A program made the position numbers and the translations under genes. Shown here one piece after another: positions 1 through 7,612 of a stretch of DNA of 14,018 bases. The DNA lies in contig JAYVSL010000076.1 in assembly GCA_043775355.1 (NCBI GenBank), forward strand, positions 1 to 14,018, written 5' to 3'. Source of the stretch: BOG-1363 sp043775355. GTDB lineage: Bacteria > Planctomycetota > UBA11346. Position 1 is the first letter of the stretch. Each line of letters opens with the position of its first letter. The notes below the pieces were generated by a model. That model was not told the DNA's origin and searched no databases. It saw only the letters and a list, made by a program, of their open reading frames with translations.

Positions 1-1726
1 CCACGACCGGCAACACGCCATCGCACGCATCCAGTGCAGTCGCACCCGGATCCGTGAAGGTCGCGCCGCATTCCAGCTTCAGCGTCGCTGCGCCAGCCAG
101 CGTCACCACCGGAGCTGTCGTGTCTGTAACCCGAACGGCGCGCGTTGTCTGAGCGGTGTGGCCAACGTGATCAGTCGCAGTGTAGGTCAGCACATAGCTG
201 CCTTCGTGGTGAACGTCCACCGCGCCAGTCACAGCAACCACGACGTTGCCGTCGCACAGGTCTGTGGCGGTTGCACCCGGATCAGTGAAGGCTGTCCCGC
301 ATTCGACGACCATTTGGCCGGCGCCAATCAAAAACAGGCTCGGTGGGGTGGTATCAATCACATTGATGTTCGCCGTGTCAGCCGACTGGTTCCGGCCATC
401 GCTCACCGTCAAAGTCACAATGTGGCTGCCCAGCGGCAATGTGACGACTGGGGAAACAACACCAGTAATCAAATTAAATGGTCCGCTCCATAGGTAGGTC
501 AGCTGATTGCCATCGGGATCGGATGACGCCGCGCCGTTGAGCCTGACCTGTGCCACGCAACCGGCGCCGGCCTCTACGGTCATGTCAGGACCCGCGTTGG
601 CGACTGGCGGACGGTTCACGATGAGGGTGAACGAACAGACCGCCTGCAGACCGAAACGGTCGGTGAAGACGATGTTGATGGAACGAACCGCACTGGCATC
701 CGCCAGCGTCGGAGTCCACTGAAAATTCGCCGTGAGTGGAGATGGCCCCGTGGTGCCGGAAACCGGAATCAGTATCGCGCCGGGCGGCATACCAAACGCA
801 CTCAGGCTGAGATTGCCGGTAGCGGTCGTGCCGACAAAGCTGGCAACAAACTGCTGACCGACCGGAATGGTGGTGGTGGTGTTTTCAAACTGTCCAACGC
901 AATCCGGCGGCGTTCCGGTCACGATTTCGATGATGAAGTCGAGCGCGACGTTGCCGACAAGGGCTCCGTTGTGTTGCTCTTCCAGAATCACTTGGGCCGC
1001 AAATTTTTGCTGACTGACCAAACCACCAGTGTTCCATTCCAGATAAATGCCGTCCGGCTTGTTTGTCACCTTCAACGGACCAGCAGGGCCGACTGCAAGC
1101 GTTCCAAATCCAGATTCGGTAATGTTCGCCAGGCGGCCAAAAACCCGATCACCGACATTGGGATCAGCCACCGGGATTTTGATGCTGTTGTTTGCGCCGG
1201 CGATCATCTGCACGATCACCGGCATCGAACTAATTGGCGAGCCGGTGTTGCCATTGCGCAAGTCGACCAAGGTCTGGACGCGGAAATTTCCGTCCGGCGC
1301 ATTGACCAGTGTGTGGATGCGGGCGCTGCCCTCGAAGAACGCAATGAAGGGACCGGAACTGGTGTATTGATGCCGAACTTTGTGTCGCAGGACCACGTAT
1401 CGCTCGCCACTGCTGTCTGCGTACGTGCTGAGCAATTCCGTATTGCTGGCGGTGAAATGGTACGGCTCGCTCGTTCCGTCGCCAAAATTCAAAACCTTCT
1501 GATCGGCGTATGGATAATTGGGGTTGGTAGGATCGAAGTCCTCACGCCACGCCGAAATCACCGTGTATTCGACTAGGTTGGGGCCGACCATCACCCACGT
1601 GACGTGGCCATAACGGAAGTGCGTGGCCATCAGCGACGCACTGAACAGGCACAGCAGCAGGCAGGCCTTTAAGCATGCGGCCGCGGTCCGGGCAGGAAAT
1701 AGGGCGGAAAATAGGGCGGAAATCAT
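1..1726 (-). CDS. Large secreted surface protein with Ig-like, PKD and DUF5011/HYR-type domains (C-terminus outside window)
   Basis: An uninterrupted minus-strand frame starts at ATG 1726-1724 and gives 575 codons before leaving the window at base 1, so the C-terminus is missing. The start has an AAGGA ribosome site 6 bases upstream. Residues 1-34 look like a signal peptide (hydrophobic ACLLLCLFSASLMA), with mature protein probably starting at THFRYGHVTW, a motif shared with other secreted bacterial proteins. Residues 35-270 form a beta-rich N-terminal region. Residues 273-370 resemble a putative Ig domain (FQWTPTLADA, then FTDRFG). Residues 372-458 are PKD/REJ-like (PPVANAGPDMTVEAG, SSDPDG, LTYLWSG, VTLTVSDG). 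Two DUF5011/HYR-type units follow at about 459-536 and 536-575+, each with ECGxxFTDPGAT, then CDG. Domain-family names are from memory. The architecture suggests an extracellular adhesin or cell-envelope protein; no catalytic domain is visible in this part. Confidence 0.85.
   Translation of the reverse strand, partial: MISALFSALFPARTAAACLKACLLLCLFSASLMATHFRYGHVTWVMVGPNLVEYTVISAWREDFDPTNPNYPYADQKVLNFGDGTSEPYHFTASNTELLSTYADSSGERYVVLRHKVRHQYTSSGPFIAFFEGSARIHTLVNAPDGNFRVQTLVDLRNGNTGSPISSMPVIVQMIAGANNSIKIPVADPNVGDRVFGRLANITESGFGTLAVGPAGPLKVTNKPDGIYLEWNTGGLVSQQKFAAQVILEEQHNGALVGNVALDFIIEIVTGTPPDCVGQFENTTTTIPVGQQFVASFVGTTATGNLSLSAFGMPPGAILIPVSGTTGPSPLTANFQWTPTLADASAVRSINIVFTDRFGLQAVCSFTLIVNRPPVANAGPDMTVEAGAGCVAQVRLNGAASSDPDGNQLTYLWSGPFNLITGVVSPVVTLPLGSHIVTLTVSDGRNQSADTANINVIDTTPPSLFLIGAGQMVVECGTAFTDPGATATDLCDGNVVVAVTGAVDVHHEGSYVLTYTATDHVGHTAQTTRAVRVTDTTAPVVTLAGAATLKLECGATFTDPGATALDACDGVLPVV
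1697..1722 (-). repeat. 12-bp direct duplication inside the signal-peptide coding region
   Basis: The segment GGAAATAGGGC / GGAAAATAGGGC occurs twice in tandem at the 5' end of the surface-protein gene. On the coding strand it produces the repeated SALFSALF at residues 3-10, in the n-region of the signal peptide. It keeps the reading frame and probably arose by slippage. Confidence 0.6.
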
Positions 1727-2068
1727 GGTGCATCCTTGCGGGCGGTTGAGGGAATGAGCGCGCGAATTCGGACGGCACCCTGCCGGATGATTCTTTCGTT
1801 TCAAGACAAGAAGTGTGCGTCCAGTCCACCCCATTTTTCTCGCCAATTCACGCCACAACCGCCTTTTTTTTGCTCGCCCACCTTCGACCGCAGAGCCAAA
1901 TAAAGGATCCCCGTCCCCGCTCCGAGCTGATTTCTGAATCTCGTGGTGGGGCCTTTTATCTGGCAATGGGAGAGGCACCAGCGCGGCGGCGGCCCAGCGC
2001 CAGGTGCGGCTCGGGTGTCGGCGCGGACGTGACCGGCGGAAGACGCCTCTTTGTCAGCTATTCCAAAT
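1727..2068. other. Intergenic gap between the kinase/secreted-protein unit and the surface-protein gene
   Basis: These 342 bases have no convincing gene. A GTG-initiated plus-strand frame (1813-2106) lacks a ribosome site and overlaps the 3' end of the minus-strand gene; its composition looks non-coding. A run of eight T lies near 1864-1871. A short stem GGCG-GAAGA-CGCC at 2035-2047 could contribute to termination of the upstream minus-strand gene, but it has only four base pairs and no T-tract. The promoter for the surface-protein gene should lie here; I could not assign -35/-10 boxes with confidence. Confidence 0.5.
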
Positions 2069-3157
2069 CTACAAATCCGGTGTCGTCGGAAAGCCCATAT
2101 TGCTGATGATCAGTGAGCCGTCGACGCTGCCATTGTAGATAAGGACTTGAATTTCTTTCACGTCGGTGAGGTCTGCGACGTGGGTCGTATAGTTCCAGCC
2201 GCTGGCGGCGCTTTTGAAGCTGGCGCCTTTGAAGCTGAAGCGCATTTTCTGAAATTCTTTTCCAGGTTTGATCGTTTGCTGAGGACTTTCATGGAAGAGA
2301 TATTGGGAGCCAGTCTTAACGCCAATAGCGATGCTCAAAGGTTTATCGCCAGGATTTTGAGCGTAAAATGTTAGGACGCTGTCATCGCCAATGCTCACAT
2401 GAGCGGTACGCTTGATAGTAGCTTTTTCTTGGGCACCACCTTTGAACTCGACTTGCAGCGCGGGCGCGATGCCAGCTTCGGTGGATAAACTTACGACTTT
2501 CGGTTGTACGGGATTGGACCACTGCGGTGCTTCGTTATCCCAGCCTCTGCTTTCCATTCCACCTTGCAGGACGGGCGCGGCTTTGGGAATGTTTAGCGAA
2601 TCGGTTTTAGCGTTTTTCTTTGTGGCGGTGAAGGTTTCGGTTTGAGCTTCGAATTCCGCAATTATTTTTTCAAGTTGGGTCAGACGAGCGATAGTGACAG
2701 GATCATCTCCACCATCTTTGCGGTAACGGCGATAGAGTTCGAGCGCATCTTTTGGTCCTTTTATTTCATCGACCAAACGCGCATGTTGCGCGCGCGCCGT
2801 CAGCGGAACGCCGTTTAATTGTATGGCTTGATCGAGCAGGGCGAGCGCCTCATTCATCATGCCCTTACTGCGACACCAGGCCACGAGCGCAAGGTGGCCA
2901 GGAAGGTCATCTTTTTTCAACTTCGCTTTACGTGCATCAAAACTGAGATCTTCGCTGGCGATGACCGCTTTGGGTAAGCGCATAATGCCATGGCCAGTGT
3001 TGATGGCGACTTGATCGGGACCGACGTCAATGGTTGGATCGATGGTACCAGAAATACGCTGACCATTTTTAAGCACGACGGTGTCGGCGGTGAACGCGGT
3101 AGAAGTCGCTGAAAATGTTGAAGTAATCAGCGAAAAAATAATAAGGCATTTACGCAT
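2069..3157 (-). CDS. Secreted protein with helical (TPR-like) middle and C-terminal beta-sandwich, possibly carbohydrate-binding
   Basis: This 362-aa protein begins with a signal peptide (residues 1 to about 24, MRKCLIIFSLITSTFSATST, cut near AFTA). Residues 25-72 (DTVVLKNGQRISGTI ... GIMRLPK) form a small beta-module of the kind common at the N-terminus of planctomycete envelope proteins. Residues 83-150 are helical with TPR-like spacing (LALVAWCRSKGMMNEALALLDQA; KDALELYRRY). Residues 155-180 may be a short coiled coil. Residues 205-356 look like a jelly-roll beta-sandwich (VLTFYAQNPGDKPLSIAIG, then LTDVKEIQVLIYNG and ISNMGF), reminiscent of carbohydrate-binding domains; this fold call is inference. 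It lies 41 bases downstream of the kinase gene on the same strand, so the two are probably co-transcribed. No strong ribosome site precedes the ATG. The function is unknown; an extracytoplasmic partner of the kinase is possible. Confidence 0.75.
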   Translation of the reverse strand: MRKCLIIFSLITSTFSATSTAFTADTVVLKNGQRISGTIDPTIDVGPDQVAINTGHGIMRLPKAVIASEDLSFDARKAKLKKDDLPGHLALVAWCRSKGMMNEALALLDQAIQLNGVPLTARAQHARLVDEIKGPKDALELYRRYRKDGGDDPVTIARLTQLEKIIAEFEAQTETFTATKKNAKTDSLNIPKAAPVLQGGMESRGWDNEAPQWSNPVQPKVVSLSTEAGIAPALQVEFKGGAQEKATIKRTAHVSIGDDSVLTFYAQNPGDKPLSIAIGVKTGSQYLFHESPQQTIKPGKEFQKMRFSFKGASFKSAASGWNYTTHVADLTDVKEIQVLIYNGSVDGSLIISNMGFPTTPDL

Positions 3158-3198
3158 GGCGGGATGCTAAGGCGATTATCAGCGCTCAAATGGGAAAC

Positions 3199-5007
3199 TC
3201 ACGGTGAGGACGGTGTTTTTGCCGTGGTGTCTTTGGGCGTGTCTTTTGGTGAATCTTTGGGCGTGTCTTTGGGCATGAGTATGAGGATCGCGTTACTTGC
3301 CGGTCCACCAGCAGGAGCCAGCCGACCGTGATCGCTCGACCACACTGGTCCATTAAATTTTGCGGATAAACCCATGGCGATCGTTGGTGGCGGTAACTCG
3401 ACATGATCTTTAAAAATTTTCATGAGCGCGTCGATTAACCCAGGCGTTAATCCCATCGCTGGTTGTTCGCTGCGTTGACCTTGAGCCAACCAACCCGGAG
3501 GCGCCGATAATTGCGTTTCGGCGCGCGCATGATCGACCTCCCACCAACTGACGAGGTGGTAGCGTGAAGTCGCTACGCCTTCGTCAGTAATCGTGCGCCA
3601 CCACGCGCGGCCATCGGGATGGTCGCGCGTCATGATGGCACCAAGTGCTACCTGACCGCGCTCATCGACGGTCGCGGTGCAGCTTTCCCACCGACTCCCG
3701 CTCCAACGACCAAGGGCGTAGGTGCCAGCCAGCGAGACACTGAAATGTGGATCCGTGCCGAAGGCGACGCCATCGGCGTAGAGCATCCCTTCGCCGGGTA
3801 ACGGAATGCGTTGTTGGGGAACGCTCACGGTTTGAAGGGTGACGGGTAATTCTCGATTTTCTTTCTCAGATAATTGAACGTCACCAGCAAAGCGTAGCAG
3901 GGGGCCAGTACGGTTGGTACGCACTTCAATCGGATAGGTTCCCGGAGCAAGTCGCTGGGCTCCGGTATTTACCGCTCGCCAGGGGCTGTTGCCGACGCGC
4001 ATTTCGGCATCGGCAGGAGTATTGGTGACGGTTAAACTTGCGGTCGCTGCCGTTTCGAGGTGTTGTTGGCGCAGGTCTTGTAAGTGGCGCCAGGCAATGA
4101 CTGAGCCGCCGATCACCACCACCGTGACGATCAGCATCAAGGTGGCGAGACCACGACTGGCGCTGGCTTTGAGATTGGCTCCGCCTGAGAGTAATTCGGC
4201 GACCTCTAACGCGGTGGGGCGTCGTTCCTGGGTTTTATTCAGGCAACGCTCAACCAACTGCGCTAAACCGGTGGGAATGTCAGCACGTAATTCACGCAAC
4301 GGTTGTGGGCGTTGTTCCAGATGAGCGCGCATGACTTCATACGGAGAATCCGCCTGAAATGGCGGATGACCGACGAGTAAATGATAAAGTGTCGCGCCCA
4401 GGCTGTAGATATCAGAAGCTGACGTACAGGTACGCGGATCGCGGATGGCTTCAGGCGAAACATAAAGCGGCGTGCCGACCACCATACCGGTGGCGGTCAG
4501 GCGATTGAGTTCAGGATCATCAGCTTGTTTGGCCAAACCCATGTCGGTGATTTTTACTTTGCGATCGCCACTGACTAAAATGTTGTCTGGTTTGATGTCA
4601 CGGTGAATGATGCCAAGTGCGTGGATGGCAGCGAGGCCAAGTGCGATTTGTGAGCCGATGCGCGCCACGGCCTCAAATGGCAGCGGGCCTTTTTCGTCAC
4701 AGATATGTCCCAGGCTGTAACCGGTGACGAGTTCCATCACCAAGTAGGCGACGCCATCTTGCTCGCCCGCATCCATGACTTGGACGACGTGATCGTGATG
4801 AACTTTGGCTGCTGCTTGGCATTCACGCAGGAAACGTTCTTTGACGTTACCCTTAGCGTGCAGGTTGAGCAGAACCTTGACCGCGACTTCGCGAGCGAAG
4901 CGCTCGTGATATCCCTTGTAAACCGCGCCCATGGCACCTTGGCCAATTTTGGCCTTCAGCTGGACGTTCCCGTAAATTTTGCCGAGATGGGGGTCAGGTG
5001 CCAGCAC
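3199..5007 (-). CDS. Membrane-anchored Ser/Thr protein kinase with PEGA-like domain
   Basis: This 602-aa protein is a bacterial eukaryotic-type Ser/Thr kinase. Residues 17-274 form the kinase domain: glycine-rich loop GQGAMGAVYKG (22-32), ATP-binding Lys44 (VAVKVL), alpha-C Glu62, HRDIKPDN (135-142, catalytic Asp137), DMG in place of DFG (155-157), and SPE (184-186) as the APE motif. One transmembrane helix spans about 285-306. Outside, residues 322-392 resemble a PEGA domain (LTVTNTPADAEMRVG ... LAPGTYPIEV). Residues 400-577 are unassigned, with several Trp residues. The tail is a repeated P-K-D-T/S segment (579-593). The start is GTG (5007-5005), with GAGGT about 11 bases upstream; there is no better in-frame start before the glycine loop. 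It is divergent from truD and likely the first gene of a unit with the downstream secreted protein. It probably senses an envelope signal; its substrates are unknown. Confidence 0.92.
   Translation of the reverse strand: MLAPDPHLGKIYGNVQLKAKIGQGAMGAVYKGYHERFAREVAVKVLLNLHAKGNVKERFLRECQAAAKVHHDHVVQVMDAGEQDGVAYLVMELVTGYSLGHICDEKGPLPFEAVARIGSQIALGLAAIHALGIIHRDIKPDNILVSGDRKVKITDMGLAKQADDPELNRLTATGMVVGTPLYVSPEAIRDPRTCTSASDIYSLGATLYHLLVGHPPFQADSPYEVMRAHLEQRPQPLRELRADIPTGLAQLVERCLNKTQERRPTALEVAELLSGGANLKASASRGLATLMLIVTVVVIGGSVIAWRHLQDLRQQHLETAATASLTVTNTPADAEMRVGNSPWRAVNTGAQRLAPGTYPIEVRTNRTGPLLRFAGDVQLSEKENRELPVTLQTVSVPQQRIPLPGEGMLYADGVAFGTDPHFSVSLAGTYALGRWSGSRWESCTATVDERGQVALGAIMTRDHPDGRAWWRTITDEGVATSRYHLVSWWEVDHARAETQLSAPPGWLAQGQRSEQPAMGLTPGLIDALMKIFKDHVELPPPTIAMGLSAKFNGPVWSSDHGRLAPAGGPASNAILILMPKDTPKDSPKDTPKDTTAKTPSSP
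3227..3274 (-). repeat. Four tandem 12-bp units encoding a PKDT/PKDS tail
   Basis: Four consecutive 12-bp units of the form GTGTCTTTGGGC (one with GTGTCTTTTGGT, one beginning GAAT) lie at the 3' end of the kinase gene. On the coding strand each gives Pro-Lys-Asp-Thr/Ser. The repeat is a multiple of three, so copy-number change would lengthen or shorten the extracellular tail without breaking the frame. Confidence 0.85.
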
Positions 5008-5116
5008 GTGATGAATCTACCTCATAGTTTTGGAATTCGGAAGTCCCGGAAATCCGTTTTGAGCCCTATCAGGTCCGGCGCTTCCTGATCCGGTCCTGGT
5101 TCCCACACTCCCGCCC

Positions 5117-6202
5117 ATGCGAATACGGGTCACTGAAATGCTTCCTGGGGTCGTGGCACGCTGCCGACGAGCCGATCGTTCTTGCGAGGAAGTATTAGCC
5201 AAACAACCGGCGAATACCGGCGATTATTACTGGCTGAAGGTCCAGAAGATCGATCTGGGTACGACCCAGGTGCGCGCTGCCATCGCCCGCTCAGTGAAAA
5301 TCGATCCAGAGCTGGTGTCCTGCGCTGGGCAACGCGACCGCCAGGGGCGCTGTGTCCAATGGTTTAGCGTCCCGGCAGAACCGATCGATCATCCAGGTCC
5401 GCTGCGCCGAGCAGGCGTGGCCAGTAAGATGCGCGTGTTGGAGCTGACTCAATCGCACAAACCCGTGACAGCCGACACCATCGAACGCCTGAAATGGAGC
5501 TGCACGCTGAAGGGTGGTCGTGCGGGCGAAGGTTATCAACGAGCGAAAGCAATCATGGATCGCCTGCGCATGGTTGGCGTGCCAAATTATATGCCGCCGA
5601 ATGCCAGCGACGACGGCACGCAAGCCCACTGGGGACGAGAAATTTTAGGCGGCGGTCGGTTGCCCAAGTCCGTGGCTGCCAATGTGGGAATCGGTCGTTG
5701 TCTGCGTGCGATTCAAGAAGCGTTGTTTGATCATCATCTGGCCTCACGCGTGAGCGACGGCTTGCTTGATCAAGTTTTGCTGGGCGATCGCATGCGTACC
5801 AGCTCCGGCGTTGAAGAACTCGTCACCGATGTCGTGCATGCACGTAAACGTATTGCGAGTTGGGAAGCCGTGGTGCTTGGTCCGTTGTTTGGCAACAACA
5901 TGTCGCCCGTCAGCGAAGCCGCTGCCGAACGTGAATTGGCGACGCTGGCAGATGCCGGGCTTGATGCGCTGAAAATACGGCAATTACACGGTGCCCGGCG
6001 CGCGTTACGTTTTCAGCCAGCCAAGACCTTGGTCGATGTCGCAGGCGAAGATTTGCTGGTCGAATGCGAACTACCGGTCGAAGCCTCCATCACCGCATTG
6101 CTTGAAGAAATTCTGAAACCGAAGCCTGAAACTAACGGCGAAGGTGAATCAGAAAACGAGGGCGAAGGCGAAGGTGAAGGTGAAGGCGAGGACGCGGGAT
6201 GA
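5117..6202 (+). CDS. truD: TruD-family tRNA pseudouridine synthase, divergent, with altered active-site motifs
   Basis: TruD converts U13 of tRNA-Glu to pseudouridine. The 361-aa product aligns with E. coli TruD (recalled) in several blocks. Residues 69-82, CAGQRDRQGRCVQW, match FAGQKDKHAVTEQW and keep the catalytic Asp (Asp74). Residues 154-158, GVPNY, match GVPNY. Residues 196-211 match the SAARSALFNQIVAER block, and 293-301, ARRALRFQP, match ARRAMLLYP. Other hallmarks are missing: after GVPNY the usual F-G-x-Q-R-F-G is replaced by MPPNASDDG, so the substrate-contacting Phe is Met159, and the N-terminal PEDFxVxE segment is not recognisable (CRRADRSCEE). Residues 339-361 are a Gly/Glu-rich tail. 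The ATG at 5117 is the only plausible start: the frame opens after a stop at 5060 with no other ATG, GTG or TTG, and no ribosome site is seen. The stop overlaps fmt by 4 bases, implying translational coupling. The family call is good; U13 activity is uncertain. Confidence 0.8.
   Translation: MRIRVTEMLPGVVARCRRADRSCEEVLAKQPANTGDYYWLKVQKIDLGTTQVRAAIARSVKIDPELVSCAGQRDRQGRCVQWFSVPAEPIDHPGPLRRAGVASKMRVLELTQSHKPVTADTIERLKWSCTLKGGRAGEGYQRAKAIMDRLRMVGVPNYMPPNASDDGTQAHWGREILGGGRLPKSVAANVGIGRCLRAIQEALFDHHLASRVSDGLLDQVLLGDRMRTSSGVEELVTDVVHARKRIASWEAVVLGPLFGNNMSPVSEAAAERELATLADAGLDALKIRQLHGARRALRFQPAKTLVDVAGEDLLVECELPVEASITALLEEILKPKPETNGEGESENEGEGEGEGEGEDAG
6137..6190 (+). repeat. Low-complexity GGCGAA/GGTGAA hexamer repeat (Gly-Glu tail)
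   Basis: An imperfect six-base repeat (GGCGAA, GGTGAA and variants) at the 3' end of the TruD-family gene encodes alternating Gly-Glu. It forms a strongly acidic, probably disordered tail absent from standard TruD proteins. It ends just before the fmt start codon. Confidence 0.85.
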
Positions 6203-7110
6203 GCTTGCGCACGGTGTTCATGGGTACGCCAGAGATCGCGGTGCCAACGTTGCGTGTACTTGCGGCGCGCACCACCGTCACCTGTGTGGTGACGCAACCG
6301 GATCGTCCCGCTGGTCGCGGGCACCATCTGCAACCTCCGCCAATAAAATGTGCGGCGCTTGAACTAGGATTACCAGTATGGCAACCCGAAACGTTGAAGG
6401 GGCAGGTCGCTGCCACGCCATTGGCCGATGCGGACTTATTTGTGGTGTTGGCTTACGGGGAATTACTGCGCCAGGAAATTCTCGATTTGCCGCGTGGAGC
6501 GTGCGTGAACCTGCACGCGTCGTTGTTGCCCCGCTGGCGAGGAGCAAGTCCGCTGCAAGCCGTGCTGCGTGCAGGTGAAAGCGAAACCGGAGTCACGGTC
6601 ATGCGCATGGTTCGCGGCTTAGACGCAGGCCCCATGTACCTGCAAGAGCGCATGCCAATTTCGGCAACCACGACTCTGCCGATGTTACATGATGCGATTG
6701 CTGAATTGTCGGCGGTCGCTCTCGGACGATTTCTTGATCACTGGCCGACCATTGCAGCGGTTCCGCAAGACGACGCACAAGTGACGCGGTGTCGCAAATT
6801 ATTGCCGGAAGACGGTCATCTTGATTTTAATCGTAGTGGGGTCGAGCTGGAACGCTGGGTTCGTGCATTTACACCAGCTCCTGGCTGTTGGGCATTGGCT
6901 GATGGCGAAAGAATGCGGATATTGGCGTTATCACCGCGCGCGACAGTGACAGAGTTACCTCCAGGCAAAGTACGAATTGAAGGCGGTGAATTGCTGGTTG
7001 GCTGCGCTGACGGCGCATGTGCCATCAGCCGCTTGCAACCCACGGGAAAACGAGCGATGGCAACGCCTGAATATCTGAACGGACATCGCCCACCGATGAG
7101 TTTGAGTTAG
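6199..7110 (+). CDS. fmt: Methionyl-tRNA formyltransferase
   Basis: This cytoplasmic enzyme transfers a formyl group from 10-formyltetrahydrofolate to Met-tRNA(fMet) for translation initiation. The 303-aa length is close to the family norm. The N-terminal catalytic domain starts with the typical RTVFMGTPEIAVPTL (4-18) and VTQPDRPAGRG (31-41). The active site is intact: Asn104 and His106 in CVNLHASLLPRWRGASP (102-118, including the SLLPxxRG folate signature) and Asp142 in GLDAGPMY. The C-terminal domain (about 205-303) carries the usual FTPAPGCWA and a final GKRAM...YLNGH segment. The ATG overlaps the stop of the preceding gene (ATGA), so translation is probably coupled. No def gene, a common neighbour, lies next to it here. 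Confidence 0.97.
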   Translation: MSLRTVFMGTPEIAVPTLRVLAARTTVTCVVTQPDRPAGRGHHLQPPPIKCAALELGLPVWQPETLKGQVAATPLADADLFVVLAYGELLRQEILDLPRGACVNLHASLLPRWRGASPLQAVLRAGESETGVTVMRMVRGLDAGPMYLQERMPISATTTLPMLHDAIAELSAVALGRFLDHWPTIAAVPQDDAQVTRCRKLLPEDGHLDFNRSGVELERWVRAFTPAPGCWALADGERMRILALSPRATVTELPPGKVRIEGGELLVGCADGACAISRLQPTGKRAMATPEYLNGHRPPMSLS

Positions 7111-7167
7111 ATGACGATCTTTCACTGAGAAAGACGCATGATATTCAGGAGAATAAAAGGAGTAAGA

Positions 7168-7590
7168 TTGAAAAATCTCATGGTGAAAGTTGAAGAGCGC
7201 CTGACCTTTTTGCGTCAGACCAAATGCGCCGAGTTGGCGAAAGCGATCGACAAAAATCACGCGACGGTTTCTCGTGATCGGGAAAACCTGGGGCAATGGC
7301 GTGCGGACGAGTTACTTACCATTGCGCACGACGATCCGCATTTACGTCACGCTGTTATTGAAGCGATTTCTCCTGGAATACAGCGCGTGGAAAACTCTGA
7401 TGTTTTCCGCACCGTGGTCGAAGAACTTGGGCAGATGGCGGCGCTCAGTAAAACGATTAGTCTATCGATTGCCGATTCCAACATCGATGCCGATGAAGCG
7501 CGCGTCATTCTGCAAGATGTTCACCTGATGGTTGAGTTCATGAGCCAAACGTTGATTCCCGTATTGGAACGTACGCATAAGCGGCATTAG
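7168..7590 (+). CDS. Small HTH protein resembling phage CII-type regulators
   Basis: The preferred start is TTG 7168, because AAAAGGAG (7155-7162) sits five bases upstream; this gives 140 aa. An in-frame ATG at 7138 (150 aa) has only a weak upstream purine run, and the ATG at 7180 lies too far from the ribosome site. Residues about 18-45 of the preferred form (TKCAELAKAIDKNHATVSRDRENLG) read as a helix-turn-helix. The remainder is helical, ending in IDADEARVILQDVHLMVEFMSQTLIPVLE. An N-terminal HTH plus a C-terminal helix that begins with a short acidic 'DADEA' turn recalls the phage CII / CP76-like regulator family; this is from memory and not confirmed. It lies 57 bases after fmt on the same strand and could be read through from it. 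There are no other phage genes nearby, so it may be a domesticated or remnant regulator. Its target is unknown. Confidence 0.6.
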   Translation: MKNLMVKVEERLTFLRQTKCAELAKAIDKNHATVSRDRENLGQWRADELLTIAHDDPHLRHAVIEAISPGIQRVENSDVFRTVVEELGQMAALSKTISLSIADSNIDADEARVILQDVHLMVEFMSQTLIPVLERTHKRH

Positions 7591-7612
7591 TTTGTAGCTA
7601 ACGCGTCACAAA

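Noticed and set aside
158..1576. Several plus-strand frames across the left end
   Set aside because: They are shadows of the continuous minus-strand surface-protein gene, whose translation shows clear PKD and DUF5011-type motifs.
1813..2106. 97-codon plus-strand frame from a GTG
   Set aside because: No ribosome site, low-complexity Arg/Pro/Ser composition, and its end overlaps the real minus-strand gene at 2069.
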